NCBI GenBank assembly: GCA_020638975.1
Contig: JACKHN010000031.1
Span: 1 to 64,000 of the forward strand
Length of the DNA: 64,000 nt
Reading direction: 5' to 3'
Source of the DNA: Planctomycetaceae bacterium
Lineage (GTDB): Bacteria; Planctomycetota; Planctomycetia; Pirellulales; Pirellulaceae
The notes beneath the pieces are model-generated. The model did not search any database, was not told the DNA's origin, and was given only the letters and a program-made list of their open reading frames with translations. This document shows positions 26,264-34,748 of this stretch, in pieces. The translations under genes were made by a program, and so were the position numbers. Position 1 is the first letter of the stretch, and the number at the start of each line of letters is the position of its first letter.

Positions 26264-27829
26264 TTACTTCCCAAACCTCAGAAACCGCCCGGGCAGCCGA
26301 TTTGCTTCCGGCAGGTGCGGCGTACCGTCACGGACAATCGGTTTGCCGTTGACGAACACATGCTCGATGCCCTTTGTCGGAATGTTCGGTGATTGAAAGG
26401 TTGCTTCGTCGGTAATCATTTTGGGATCGAATACGACCACGTCGGCGAATTTGGTCGGCGCTAAGGTGCCGCGATCGACGAGCTTGAACCGTTCGGCAGC
26501 GACACTCGACAGCTTGGCAACCGCTTCTTCGAGTGTGAACAACTTCAGATCGCGCACACAACGACCGAGGAATCTGCCGACCGAGCCGTACATGCGTGGA
26601 TGGACCTGGGCGTCGGGAAAGTAAATCCCGTCGGTCCCCATCATGTACAACTCGTGTTGCAGAAATGGCCACACGAGTGCGTCGTCGCCTTCGTCCATCA
26701 CACACAACACCGCGAGTCGTTCTTCGATCAGCAACTCGAACAACGCGGCATCTGCAGGTTTACCCGACTGGTCAACGTACTCTTGCAAGGTCTTGCCCTG
26801 GTGATGCGTATTCTCTTTACCGCCCACCCACGCAATTCGGACGTGATCGAGATCTAATCGCAGCGAGTTCAGCCCATCGCGAAACCGCCGGCGAATCTCC
26901 GGTTGATGCAGCCGGTCCAACGTGGCCAGCGGACCCTCTTCCCAAGCTTCGTACGGCAGGAAGTAATTCAACATGGTCGAGCCCGGTTGATACGGATAGA
27001 CGTCGTAGGTGACATCGACGTCTCGACGGGCTTCGGCAAGCAACTCGAAGACTTGTTCGTGCGTATAAGGCGGTTGTACTTTGAGGTGAGAGATATGAAC
27101 CGGCACATTCGCTCGCCGACCGATTTCGATCGCTTCGTTCAACGCCGGCAGCAGCCCTTTTTTGTAGCGGACATGCGTGACGTAGATGCCGCCGTAGTCC
27201 GACATGGCCGAGCAGGCTGCGACCAACTCGTCGGTCGTCGAAAAACATTGCACGATGTAGTCGAGCCCGGTCGAAAGTCCGACCGCCCCTTCTTCCATGC
27301 CGCGACGAATTTCGTAGCAGATCTGTCGCATTTGAAAATCATCGACGACGCTGCGACCGAAGCCGCATATCATCGAGCGAATGTTGGCGTAAGGCAGATG
27401 CGCGGCGGAGTTCTGTGCGGCACGTCCATCGAGCAGCCGCATGTAGTCACCCCAACTCTGCCAGCCGCGATATTCGTCCAGCCGCAACCCATTCAACGCA
27501 CGAAGGTAGAACATCCATTGCGCAGCGGTGCTTTCGTTAACGGGAGCGTAAGAGATCCCGTCTGCCATCAGAATCTCGGTGGTAAAACCTTGCAGCGTCT
27601 TGGGCGTGAGATGTGGCGTCTTTAACAGCCAACCATCGCTGTGATTGTGTACGTCGACGAAGCCCGGAGCCACGATCTTGCCAGCGGCATTAATGGTCTC
27701 GTGCGCCGAAGCGTTCGAGAGATCGCCGATCGCAGCGATCCGCTCGCCTTGCAGTCCCACATCGGCTCGAAATCGAGGTCGCTTCGTGCCGTCGATCACC
27801 TCGGCATGGCGGATTATCGTATCGAACAA
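26264..27829 (-). CDS. D-aminoacylase-like amidohydrolase
   Basis: A 521-residue amidohydrolase (N-acyl-D-amino-acid deacylase group). Metal motif APGFVDVHNHSDG gives His61 and His63. The barrel core has GLSTGLDYIVQ, YVTHVRYKKG, VPVHISHLKVQ and YDVYPYQPGS, and the late Asp is in MMGTDGIY. The C-terminus has the usual small beta domain ending VNGKPIVRDG. It probably cleaves an N-acylated D-amino acid or related amide. The TTG at 27829 is preferred, with TGAGGA upstream and a 13-nt gap after the HPt stop; a TTG 16 codons upstream would overlap the HPt gene and has no ribosome site. Last gene of the FIST - HPt run. Confidence 0.85.
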   Translation of the reverse strand: MFDTIIRHAEVIDGTKRPRFRADVGLQGERIAAIGDLSNASAHETINAAGKIVAPGFVDVHNHSDGWLLKTPHLTPKTLQGFTTEILMADGISYAPVNESTAAQWMFYLRALNGLRLDEYRGWQSWGDYMRLLDGRAAQNSAAHLPYANIRSMICGFGRSVVDDFQMRQICYEIRRGMEEGAVGLSTGLDYIVQCFSTTDELVAACSAMSDYGGIYVTHVRYKKGLLPALNEAIEIGRRANVPVHISHLKVQPPYTHEQVFELLAEARRDVDVTYDVYPYQPGSTMLNYFLPYEAWEEGPLATLDRLHQPEIRRRFRDGLNSLRLDLDHVRIAWVGGKENTHHQGKTLQEYVDQSGKPADAALFELLIEERLAVLCVMDEGDDALVWPFLQHELYMMGTDGIYFPDAQVHPRMYGSVGRFLGRCVRDLKLFTLEEAVAKLSSVAAERFKLVDRGTLAPTKFADVVVFDPKMITDEATFQSPNIPTKGIEHVFVNGKPIVRDGTPHLPEANRLPGRFLRFGK

Positions 27830-27842
27830 GGCGTCCTCATCG

Positions 27843-28205
27843 TCAAGCGTCGGGGTCTGAAGGTTGCGAGGCGGCAAAGGCCGTTAACTCGGGAAGCAGC
27901 GTATCTAACTCGGATTGTAACTCGCCGAACAACTCCGTCGCGCCCTCGATCTGCTCGTCGCGGCCCATGAGTTCGAGTCGGTGCGAGAGTTCGCCGGCTT
28001 GGGTCTTGCCGAAATAGCGGAGGCTGCCCTTCAGCGTATGGGCGAATCGCCGCAGGTCAACGCAGTGCTCCGATTGGATAGATGTACTAATCCCCGTGAT
28101 CAATTTCGGATACTCGGTGAAAAAGATTTCGACCAGCTCCAACAACAATTCAGGACTATCCCCAACCGCTTCGCGAGCATACTCCCAATCCACTTTGCCA
28201 TTCAT
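27843..28205 (-). CDS. Stand-alone HPt phosphotransfer protein
   Basis: A 120-residue histidine-containing phosphotransfer protein. The HPt signature LRRFAHTLKGSLRYFG carries the phospho-His (His56), flanked by the helices LLLELVEIFFTEYPKLI and RLELMGRDEQ. It should relay phosphate between a hybrid kinase and a response regulator; neither adjoins it. The ATG at 28205 follows GGGGGAGATC, a strong ribosome site. It is 135 nt downstream of the FIST gene and 13 nt before the amidohydrolase gene, which may place signalling and enzyme genes in one transcript. Confidence 0.9.
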   Translation of the reverse strand: MNGKVDWEYAREAVGDSPELLLELVEIFFTEYPKLITGISTSIQSEHCVDLRRFAHTLKGSLRYFGKTQAGELSHRLELMGRDEQIEGATELFGELQSELDTLLPELTAFAASQPSDPDA

Positions 28206-28340
28206 GATCTCCCCCATCTGTTAGGCACAAACCACCTACCCAGCATAAGGGATGAATTGCCGGTGCGTAAGTCTTCAATTCGAACGAAGTGCAGGCTAAA
28301 GTAATTTTTCTGACTTGACCCATCGAACAGCGTGCTGGTA

Positions 28341-29519
28341 TTAGCGACGACCGAAAACCGCGATGCTTGCTGTAAATCCGTGCAAAAAATTCTTGCCGCC
28401 GACAGGACCCATTTCCCCGGCCGCGAAGAATCCTGCCAAGGGCGAGTTGCTCAACGCGTCACCGATAGCTTCGGCGTCGTGATTCGGTTCTGGGAAAAGA
28501 CGTGTTCCTCGACCGTTACAAGTAAACAACAAAGCACCGTGAGGCTCATCGTCGGACGTCGGCTTGAGCGTCGCCAGCATCTGTTTCAACTCGCCGTCAG
28601 CCGTGTCCGCGTCGCGGACGTGGAACTGTACCGTCTGGCCTGGACGGACGTAGTCGCCGATGACGATCGCTCCACTCTCCTGATCGACTCCCATGACGTT
28701 TCGAACGAGAAAGTGCCCCTGTTCGAATCTATCTTGATACTCGCTGACAACTCGACCAACGTGCAATCCGCGCCGCAACATTGCTTGCTCGTGGGTGGCC
28801 AGTGTCGCATAGACCTCGATCAATCTCTGGTAGGCCGGTGCGCCGCCGAGTTCTTGAATCACGTTCCGCTCGGACTTGGTAATCACAAAGTGCTCGCCGA
28901 TCGGTCGGCAGCCTTGTGACACAATCGTGCGAATCGTCACCGCGCCGTGAATTAACACGGTAACGGCACCATCTTGGAAAGACTTCGATCCGAAGAACAG
29001 ACAGTTCTCGCCCGGTTGTGTTGCCGCACTGGCCATACCGCCAATCACCGACACGCCCGGCTGATCTTCGTTGATTCGCTCCAACAGTAGTTCCGGTGGG
29101 AAGGTATAGGGATCGCCTAGCGTCAGCAAGGCGGAACCCTCGGGCCAAGTCTCCGGCAAGTCATCCGGCCAGCCAACGATCGAACCTCCTTCCGCGGTGC
29201 GCACAAACTCGAGTCGCATCGGCAACACGGTCGTGTCGGGTAGCGCCGCAATCCACAACGACATCGCAGACGCCATCTCGATCTCCGTCCCAACGCCGAC
29301 AATCGATTCACCCGAGCAACCGATGACGTTTTCCGTTCCAAGTTGCTCGCATAGTCGTGGGGCGATTTTCTCTGCCGCAGCGATATGGTTGGCCGAAACG
29401 AACAGCAGTGCAAGTGTTGGCGTTCCTTGCAGCTGCTCCAGAGCAAGGGCGACGACTTCGTCGAGAGCAGCGAGCGAATTAGGATTTGTTGATAATGCGG
29501 ATGCAAATGCGAGTGGCAT
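28341..29519 (-). CDS. FIST N/C-domain sensor protein
   Basis: A 392-residue protein with an N-terminal FIST domain (about 30-215: LALLFVSANHIAAAEKI, NVIGCSGESIVG, LLTLGDPYTFPPELLL, VIGGMASAA, VTVLIHGAVTIRTIVSQGCR) and a C-terminal FIST_C domain (about 225-370, with LLFTCNGRGTRLFPEPNHDA and GFFAAGEMGPVGG). FIST domains are sensory modules, proposed to bind small ligands such as amino acids, often linked to signal transduction. Here it stands alone upstream of an HPt gene. The ATG at 29519 is the family-like start MPLAFASALSTN. Confidence 0.9.
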   Translation of the reverse strand: MPLAFASALSTNPNSLAALDEVVALALEQLQGTPTLALLFVSANHIAAAEKIAPRLCEQLGTENVIGCSGESIVGVGTEIEMASAMSLWIAALPDTTVLPMRLEFVRTAEGGSIVGWPDDLPETWPEGSALLTLGDPYTFPPELLLERINEDQPGVSVIGGMASAATQPGENCLFFGSKSFQDGAVTVLIHGAVTIRTIVSQGCRPIGEHFVITKSERNVIQELGGAPAYQRLIEVYATLATHEQAMLRRGLHVGRVVSEYQDRFEQGHFLVRNVMGVDQESGAIVIGDYVRPGQTVQFHVRDADTADGELKQMLATLKPTSDDEPHGALLFTCNGRGTRLFPEPNHDAEAIGDALSNSPLAGFFAAGEMGPVGGKNFLHGFTASIAVFGRR

Positions 29520-29567
29520 GAAGTTGTTCCAGATAGGAGTTAGCCGAAAGGCAAGTAGGTCGAAGAG

Positions 29568-30770
29568 TCAGTTGGCCACAAAGCTGAGAACTCGCAAGGC
29601 ATGGCCAGTACTGTCGGGATGTTTGCTATCGGCAACTCGCAATCGCAGCGAGTGCGTGCCAGGATCCAGGTCCGCGTCAAAGATCACCGTTCGCGGGTAA
29701 TGCAAGCCCTTACTAAAGCGATGAAAAAGATTCGTTCGCCTATACGGTCCGCCATCGACACTTGTCTCCACAATTCCCGCATCGGGACCCGCGAGGATAT
29801 ACGCACCGATCGCCGTGCCTTCGAACGCGAGCGTCAATTCGCTGCCAGGAGCGGTGGCACAAAGAAGAGCTTCTTCGGTAAAGCGACCACGGGTTGCTCC
29901 TTTCAGATCCTTCCAGGTCGGCGTTTCGATCGTAACACCTTTCAGTTGCATTGCCGTAGCGAGTGGCACGAATCGACCGCGCACATAACTCTTTGGGTCG
30001 ATCAGCTCCGGCATGGAGTGTGGTTCGGCGACCGCCGCTGAGCCGATCGGTTCGTTCCACGAGATCTCCATCAATCGATCGATCATCTCTGCTGCGATGG
30101 CGTTGCCGAATGGTTTGGGATGTGTGCCTCCGAATTGCTCCCAAGTTAATCTGCCCGCCGTGATCTGATCGGCCACTTCTTTGGCAAGATTAATGGTTGG
30201 TACTTCGTAACGCTCAACGACTGTGTCGTGCGCGGCGACCGACAGTGGCACTTCACCGGCTTGCCACGTTGCGAGCATCTCCGGATTGACGAAGTAGGTC
30301 ACGACGATGTCGGCATTCGGATTGTGCTGTCGCGTGTGTCGAATGATGCCTTCCATTCCGCGGATACATTCGGCACGAGTGTGAGCCGCGTCTTGGTCAT
30401 CATTCACAGCAAACTCGACGAAGAACAAATCGACGGGCCCTTTGCTCAAGACGTGGTCTGCCAATCGAAACGCACCCGTCGTGGAGCACGTTGACGAGAT
30501 CCCAGCATCGGTGAACGTAAACTCCGTCTCTGGAAAGCGACGCCGCAGAACGTCCATCACCATGGGGCGATATCCGTTCATCTCGGTGATCGATCCGCCA
30601 ATGAAGGCGACGTGACCTTGTTTGTCGTTCTTGAAGCGAAGCCTCGCGTTCGAGAACGTCCCCCGGAGATGGATGTTCGAATCGCCGGTTAGTTCAGCCG
30701 TCCAACCGATACTGCCGATTGTTGCTACTGCGACTAACGTCGCAATGAGAGGGCTGGAAAAGTGTCGCAT
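29568..30770 (-). CDS. Exported SGNH/GDSL hydrolase
   Basis: A 400-residue exported protein with a signal peptide (1-24, ending IGWTA). The SGNH core has block I as FIGGSITEMNGY (Gly-Ser in place of GDS), block III around FVEFAVNDDQDA (Asn) and block V as FGGTHPKPFGN (His). The catalytic Ser, Gly, Asn and His set is therefore recognisable. A C-terminal beta-sandwich (about 255-400) may bind carbohydrate. Related enzymes deacetylate polysaccharides. It is a single minus-strand gene 48 nt upstream of the FIST gene, and so may share its transcript. Confidence 0.85.
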   Translation of the reverse strand: MRHFSSPLIATLVAVATIGSIGWTAELTGDSNIHLRGTFSNARLRFKNDKQGHVAFIGGSITEMNGYRPMVMDVLRRRFPETEFTFTDAGISSTCSTTGAFRLADHVLSKGPVDLFFVEFAVNDDQDAAHTRAECIRGMEGIIRHTRQHNPNADIVVTYFVNPEMLATWQAGEVPLSVAAHDTVVERYEVPTINLAKEVADQITAGRLTWEQFGGTHPKPFGNAIAAEMIDRLMEISWNEPIGSAAVAEPHSMPELIDPKSYVRGRFVPLATAMQLKGVTIETPTWKDLKGATRGRFTEEALLCATAPGSELTLAFEGTAIGAYILAGPDAGIVETSVDGGPYRRTNLFHRFSKGLHYPRTVIFDADLDPGTHSLRLRVADSKHPDSTGHALRVLSFVAN

Positions 30771-30943
30771 GGATCGTTGCTCTCGACAAACGGGATGATC
30801 GGCTTCGGCTACCTTGGATGTGACTTACTCTACTGAAACCGCCTTGCCGCGTCGATGGTCTGCCTCGCGCCGTTGCGGTCAGGCAATGCGCTATGGCATG
30901 ATGACACCGTCGGACGGTTTCGATCACAACACGAAGGTGAAGG

Positions 30944-31510
30944 ATGTCATCTCCAATTCAACAGCATGGTCCCTGGCAAATCATCGAGTCGCGAGAAGTC
31001 TATCGCGATCCTTGGACGCGGCTTCGGCGTGATGAGGTGATCCGCCCCGACGGCAATCCTGGCACCTACAGCGTTGTCGATCTCAAACCGGGTGTGTCGG
31101 TGCTTGCGATCGACGATGATGATAACGCCTATCTCACCGAGGAATTTCATTACGGTGTGGGGCGCGTGACGATCGAGACGGTTAGCGGTGGCATCGAAGA
31201 AGGTGAAGACGCTTGCACCACGGCCGAGCGCGAACTACAAGAGGAACTTGGCATCAGCGCAACGCGGTGGACCGATCTCGGCTCGGTTGATCCTTTCACT
31301 GCGAATGTTGTTTCGCCAACGCGACTTTTTTTGGCGGAATCGCTGACGACGGGAAAGCCACAGTTGGAGGGAACCGAACTAATTCGCTGCGTGAAGTTGC
31401 CGTTTCAGCGCGTGGTCGCCATGACGATGGCCGGTGAGATCACCCACGCGCCTAGTGCCGTGTTGATCCTGAAGGTCGCATTAACGGGCAAGCGTGGCAA
31501 CTGCGGGTAA
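30944..31510 (+). CDS. NUDIX hydrolase, ADP-ribose pyrophosphatase-like
   Basis: A 188-residue NUDIX protein. The Nudix box is GGIEEGEDACTTAERELQEE followed by LG (about 81-102), matching Gx5Ex7REUxEExGU. The preceding EEFHYGVGRVTIETVSGG and the layout fit ADP-ribose pyrophosphatase-like enzymes that clear nucleoside diphosphate derivatives. The ATG at 30944 has AGGTGAAGG directly before it. Cytoplasmic, single gene. Confidence 0.92.
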   Translation: MSSPIQQHGPWQIIESREVYRDPWTRLRRDEVIRPDGNPGTYSVVDLKPGVSVLAIDDDDNAYLTEEFHYGVGRVTIETVSGGIEEGEDACTTAERELQEELGISATRWTDLGSVDPFTANVVSPTRLFLAESLTTGKPQLEGTELIRCVKLPFQRVVAMTMAGEITHAPSAVLILKVALTGKRGNCG

Positions 31511-31676
31511 GTCGGTGGCCTGGATCGCATTTGGTTGGATTCCGAGCAACTTTCGACGTATTCTCGGGGTGTTCGTACGTTCCCAAAAGGCTAGCACTTT
31601 TCGCCTCGCCATGCTCATTACATTTCGCTAAACTCCCCACCCCTTATAGAATCCTCTCACGCTTGAATTGCAACCC

Positions 31677-33089
31677 ATGTGGGATCAGCCGACATCTCAA
31701 CGTGCCATCGTAATCGCTGGCTGTTTGGGGATGGCATATACACAATTGACGATGTCGCCCGCCACGATTGAGTTCGCGCGCGCGAATGGCGCGGACGGGC
31801 TGCACATTGGAATTTTGGGCGCACTTCCGACCGCGACCATCTTTATGCAGTTCGTTGCTGCGGTGCTGGTCAATCACTTGCAATATCGACGGACGGTGTG
31901 GTTCACCGTTTCCATCATTCAACGCCTCGTCTACTTGCCGATCGCGTTAGGCCCTTGGCTCGTGAAAGAAGTGCCGGGCATCACGTGGGTGTGGGCATTG
32001 ATCGCTGCCACGGCCATGAACCACGCGTTACTGCATTTCTGCACGCCGCTGTGGATGTCATGGATGGGCGACTATCTGCCGCGTGAAGGGCTGAACCGGT
32101 TCTGGGGCAGGCGGCATCAATGGATGCAGTGGACGGCCGCGCTGTCCTTGCTCGCGGCATCGCTCTTAATGTTACAAGGCGGTTGGCCGATTACGTCGGC
32201 GTTCGCGGTGCTGATTGGGCTGGGCGCGGTGTTGGGAGTCGCTGACATTCTGTTGTTTAAGAAAGTCAACGAACCCCGTGTCCAGCCGCTGCCTCAACCG
32301 ACTTTACGTCGTGTCTTCTCGGCTCCCTTCAATGATAAACGCTTTCGCAGCTTTATCAGTTACGCCTGCTTCTGGCACTTCGCAGCGATGGTTGGAGCGC
32401 CGTTTATCAGTCTGTATTTGTTGGAATACGTCGGACTGAGCTTGGGATGGGTGTTGATGATGTGGGCCGGTTCGTGGGTCGGCGGCGCGTTGCTTTCCCG
32501 CTCGCTGGGCGGTGTGATTGAGCAGTTTGGTCATCGGCCGGTGTTGATCCTGTGTACGGCATTCAAAACAACGAACATGATCGCGTTGCTGCTTGTCCCG
32601 CCGCGCCCCGACCTAGCGCTCGCCGTGTTGACGCCCGTGTTTATGATCGACGCCTTGTTAAACGCCGGAATCGCGATCGCCAGCAACGGGTTTTTGTTGA
32701 AGAACTCGCCCCAAGAAAATCGCACGATGTTCATTGCAGCGGGCACCGCGTTGGCCGGAATGGTCGGTGGCATTACAGCCGTCGCGGCAGGAGCATGGCT
32801 ACGCGGCATGTCGGGCTGGACGATCACGGTGGCAGGCGGAACCTATGTTGGCTTTCATGTGCTGTTCGTCGCCAGCCTGATCCTGCGATTCGTCAGCATC
32901 GGACTCGCCATTCGAGTTCACGAACCCAACGCACACAGCACTCGTCACGTCGCCCGTCAACTGATCGGGGCAACGCCACTTCGCATTCTTTCCTTCCCCG
33001 TTGGCTTATACCGCAACCGCAAAGAAGTGGACGAGCCGACGGAGGCGGATACAAGTCGAGAACCTCGAGCTAAGGTCGAGGCCGCCTGA
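31677..33089 (+). CDS. MFS transporter
   Basis: A 470-residue major facilitator protein with about twelve predicted membrane helices, two six-helix halves separated by a loop with VNEPRVQPLPQPTLRRVF (about 200-217). Motifs such as SRSLGGVIEQFGHRPVLILC resemble the loop between helices 8 and 9. The substrate is not predictable. The ATG at 31677 is proposed; a TTG at 31668 is in frame but neither has a clear Shine-Dalgarno. Convergent with the first cyclase gene, leaving 35 nt between stops. Confidence 0.85.
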   Translation: MWDQPTSQRAIVIAGCLGMAYTQLTMSPATIEFARANGADGLHIGILGALPTATIFMQFVAAVLVNHLQYRRTVWFTVSIIQRLVYLPIALGPWLVKEVPGITWVWALIAATAMNHALLHFCTPLWMSWMGDYLPREGLNRFWGRRHQWMQWTAALSLLAASLLMLQGGWPITSAFAVLIGLGAVLGVADILLFKKVNEPRVQPLPQPTLRRVFSAPFNDKRFRSFISYACFWHFAAMVGAPFISLYLLEYVGLSLGWVLMMWAGSWVGGALLSRSLGGVIEQFGHRPVLILCTAFKTTNMIALLLVPPRPDLALAVLTPVFMIDALLNAGIAIASNGFLLKNSPQENRTMFIAAGTALAGMVGGITAVAAGAWLRGMSGWTITVAGGTYVGFHVLFVASLILRFVSIGLAIRVHEPNAHSTRHVARQLIGATPLRILSFPVGLYRNRKEVDEPTEADTSREPRAKVEAA

Positions 33090-33124
33090 CCTGCTCGCGA
33101 CCAGCCACGCGATGGCTTTCCGAT

Positions 33125-34693
33125 TTAACTTTCCGGCGGCAGCGTAAAGATGACGATCGGCTCGACGACGCCTTTCACTTTCTGCGGTTCGCACTCGACC
33201 AACTTCCATTCGCGAGTCAGGTACTGTCGCGTGGCAGCAGTAATCAGCAGCGGAACTCCCACGCTCTTCGTCACCGACTCGACTCGTGAAGCAACATTGA
33301 CCGTATCGCCGATGGCTGTGAATTCCAGCCGACTCGCCGATCCGATGCTGCCGACCAGCGCGAGCCCTGTGTGAATTCCAATTCCGATTCCGAGCGGTGC
33401 GATCCTGCGCTGTTGAAAGCGGTCGTTAAGTCCGCGAAGCCGAAGCAGCATGTCGGCTCCGGCCTGTAGTGCGGCGTCCGCGTGATCGGCTCGCTCGTCT
33501 CCCGCGCCGAACAACGCCATGAAGCCATCGCCCAGATACTTGTTCACCATTCCGCCATGTTCTTGCTCGACGATCTCGACCATTTCTGTCAAAAACTCGT
33601 TCAGGATCGAAACGACTTCTTGCGGAGTTCGCGTACCGCTGCTGGCCGTGAAGTTCCGGATATCGACGAACATGACTGTCAGGCATTGCTCGACGCCACC
33701 CAAGCCGGGGTCTGAGGCAAGGATCTGGCGAGCTGCTTCTCGCCCTACATGCAAACCGAACGTCTGACGCAGTCGCTCGCCTTCTCGCAAGCCAGCGACC
33801 ATCTTATTGAACTCGGTGATCAACGGTCCAAACTCATCCGCGCGCAGAATCTCGACTTTGGTCTGTAGGTTTCCTTCCGCAACATTTCGTGCCGCGCGTT
33901 GCAACTCGCGGACAGGTTCGGAGTACAACCGACCCAGCATCCAGGCCGTGGTCAATCCGAATATGATGGCGACGATTCCGACAGCCAGAGGAAACAAGAA
34001 CGCACGCTGCTGATTAACCTCAGGCATCATGTGCAGTAGCAGCAAGGAGATAATCGGACAAACGCCCGCCGACATGGCCCACATCAACCCCCGACCTCGC
34101 AAGCTAAGCGGAAAGGCACCACGCGTCGATGAGGGTTGGACGTCGGCGAAGAATGCCGGGAATAGCAATCGTTGACTTATCAATTCGACGGCAAAGAACC
34201 CGTGCGTGACTGCAATCATGCCTCCCAAGAGGATCGAGATGGCGAGATGCATCGACACACGTTCATCAAGCACTTCAGGTAACTTATGGAGCGAGAAGAT
34301 TAATGCCGGGATGCAGGACATCCAGGCAACTGCGCCGATGCCTGCAATCCACCACGGCAAGTTGATCACACGTTGTCGTGATCGCCAACGTGTTTGTGAG
34401 TCGAGATTCTCGCCAGCCATCATCCTGCACATTGGTCGCCGCAGTCGAAAGACGACCCACAGCCACACCACGGTCGCGGCTGGATAAATCGAGACATTGA
34501 AGACAGAGATCGTCTCGACCAACCGCTCGTGTTGCGTCTCGCTCAACAGTGGTCGCACTTGCGTCAGGTTGTACCAGATGTTGAACGCGCTACCGACGAT
34601 CTGAGCGGCAACCGGAGCGGCAGCAACCAATCCGAGCCGAACGAAGTCACTCAGGTGGGCGATCGTCGAGCTTGACGGTTCGTGTTGACTCAT
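33125..34693 (-). CDS. Membrane class III adenylate cyclase with HAMP linker
   Basis: A 522-residue membrane protein: six predicted helices (about 20-40, 65-85, 112-133, 148-168, 203-222 and 231-253), a HAMP linker (about 253-305) and a class III cyclase domain (about 335-515). Metal-binding aspartates are in FVDIRNF (D344) and YLGDGF (D389). The adenine-specifying Lys (K385) and Asp (D463 in IGDTVNVASR), and the transition-state N466 and R470, are all canonical, so it should make cAMP. The start is the ATG at 34693; an upstream extension of 10 codons is possible. It is 55 nt downstream of the second cyclase gene on the same strand. Confidence 0.92.
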   Translation of the reverse strand: MSQHEPSSSTIAHLSDFVRLGLVAAAPVAAQIVGSAFNIWYNLTQVRPLLSETQHERLVETISVFNVSIYPAATVVWLWVVFRLRRPMCRMMAGENLDSQTRWRSRQRVINLPWWIAGIGAVAWMSCIPALIFSLHKLPEVLDERVSMHLAISILLGGMIAVTHGFFAVELISQRLLFPAFFADVQPSSTRGAFPLSLRGRGLMWAMSAGVCPIISLLLLHMMPEVNQQRAFLFPLAVGIVAIIFGLTTAWMLGRLYSEPVRELQRAARNVAEGNLQTKVEILRADEFGPLITEFNKMVAGLREGERLRQTFGLHVGREAARQILASDPGLGGVEQCLTVMFVDIRNFTASSGTRTPQEVVSILNEFLTEMVEIVEQEHGGMVNKYLGDGFMALFGAGDERADHADAALQAGADMLLRLRGLNDRFQQRRIAPLGIGIGIHTGLALVGSIGSASRLEFTAIGDTVNVASRVESVTKSVGVPLLITAATRQYLTREWKLVECEPQKVKGVVEPIVIFTLPPES

Positions 34694-34748
34694 CGTGAAC
34701 TTACTTCGCTGCAACAAGAGCAACTTGCCATGACGCCAACAACGGAAT

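Noticed and set aside
27830..27877. Upstream TTG start for the D-aminoacylase-like gene
   Set aside because: Overlaps the HPt gene by 35 nt and has no ribosome site; the TTG at 27829 has one.
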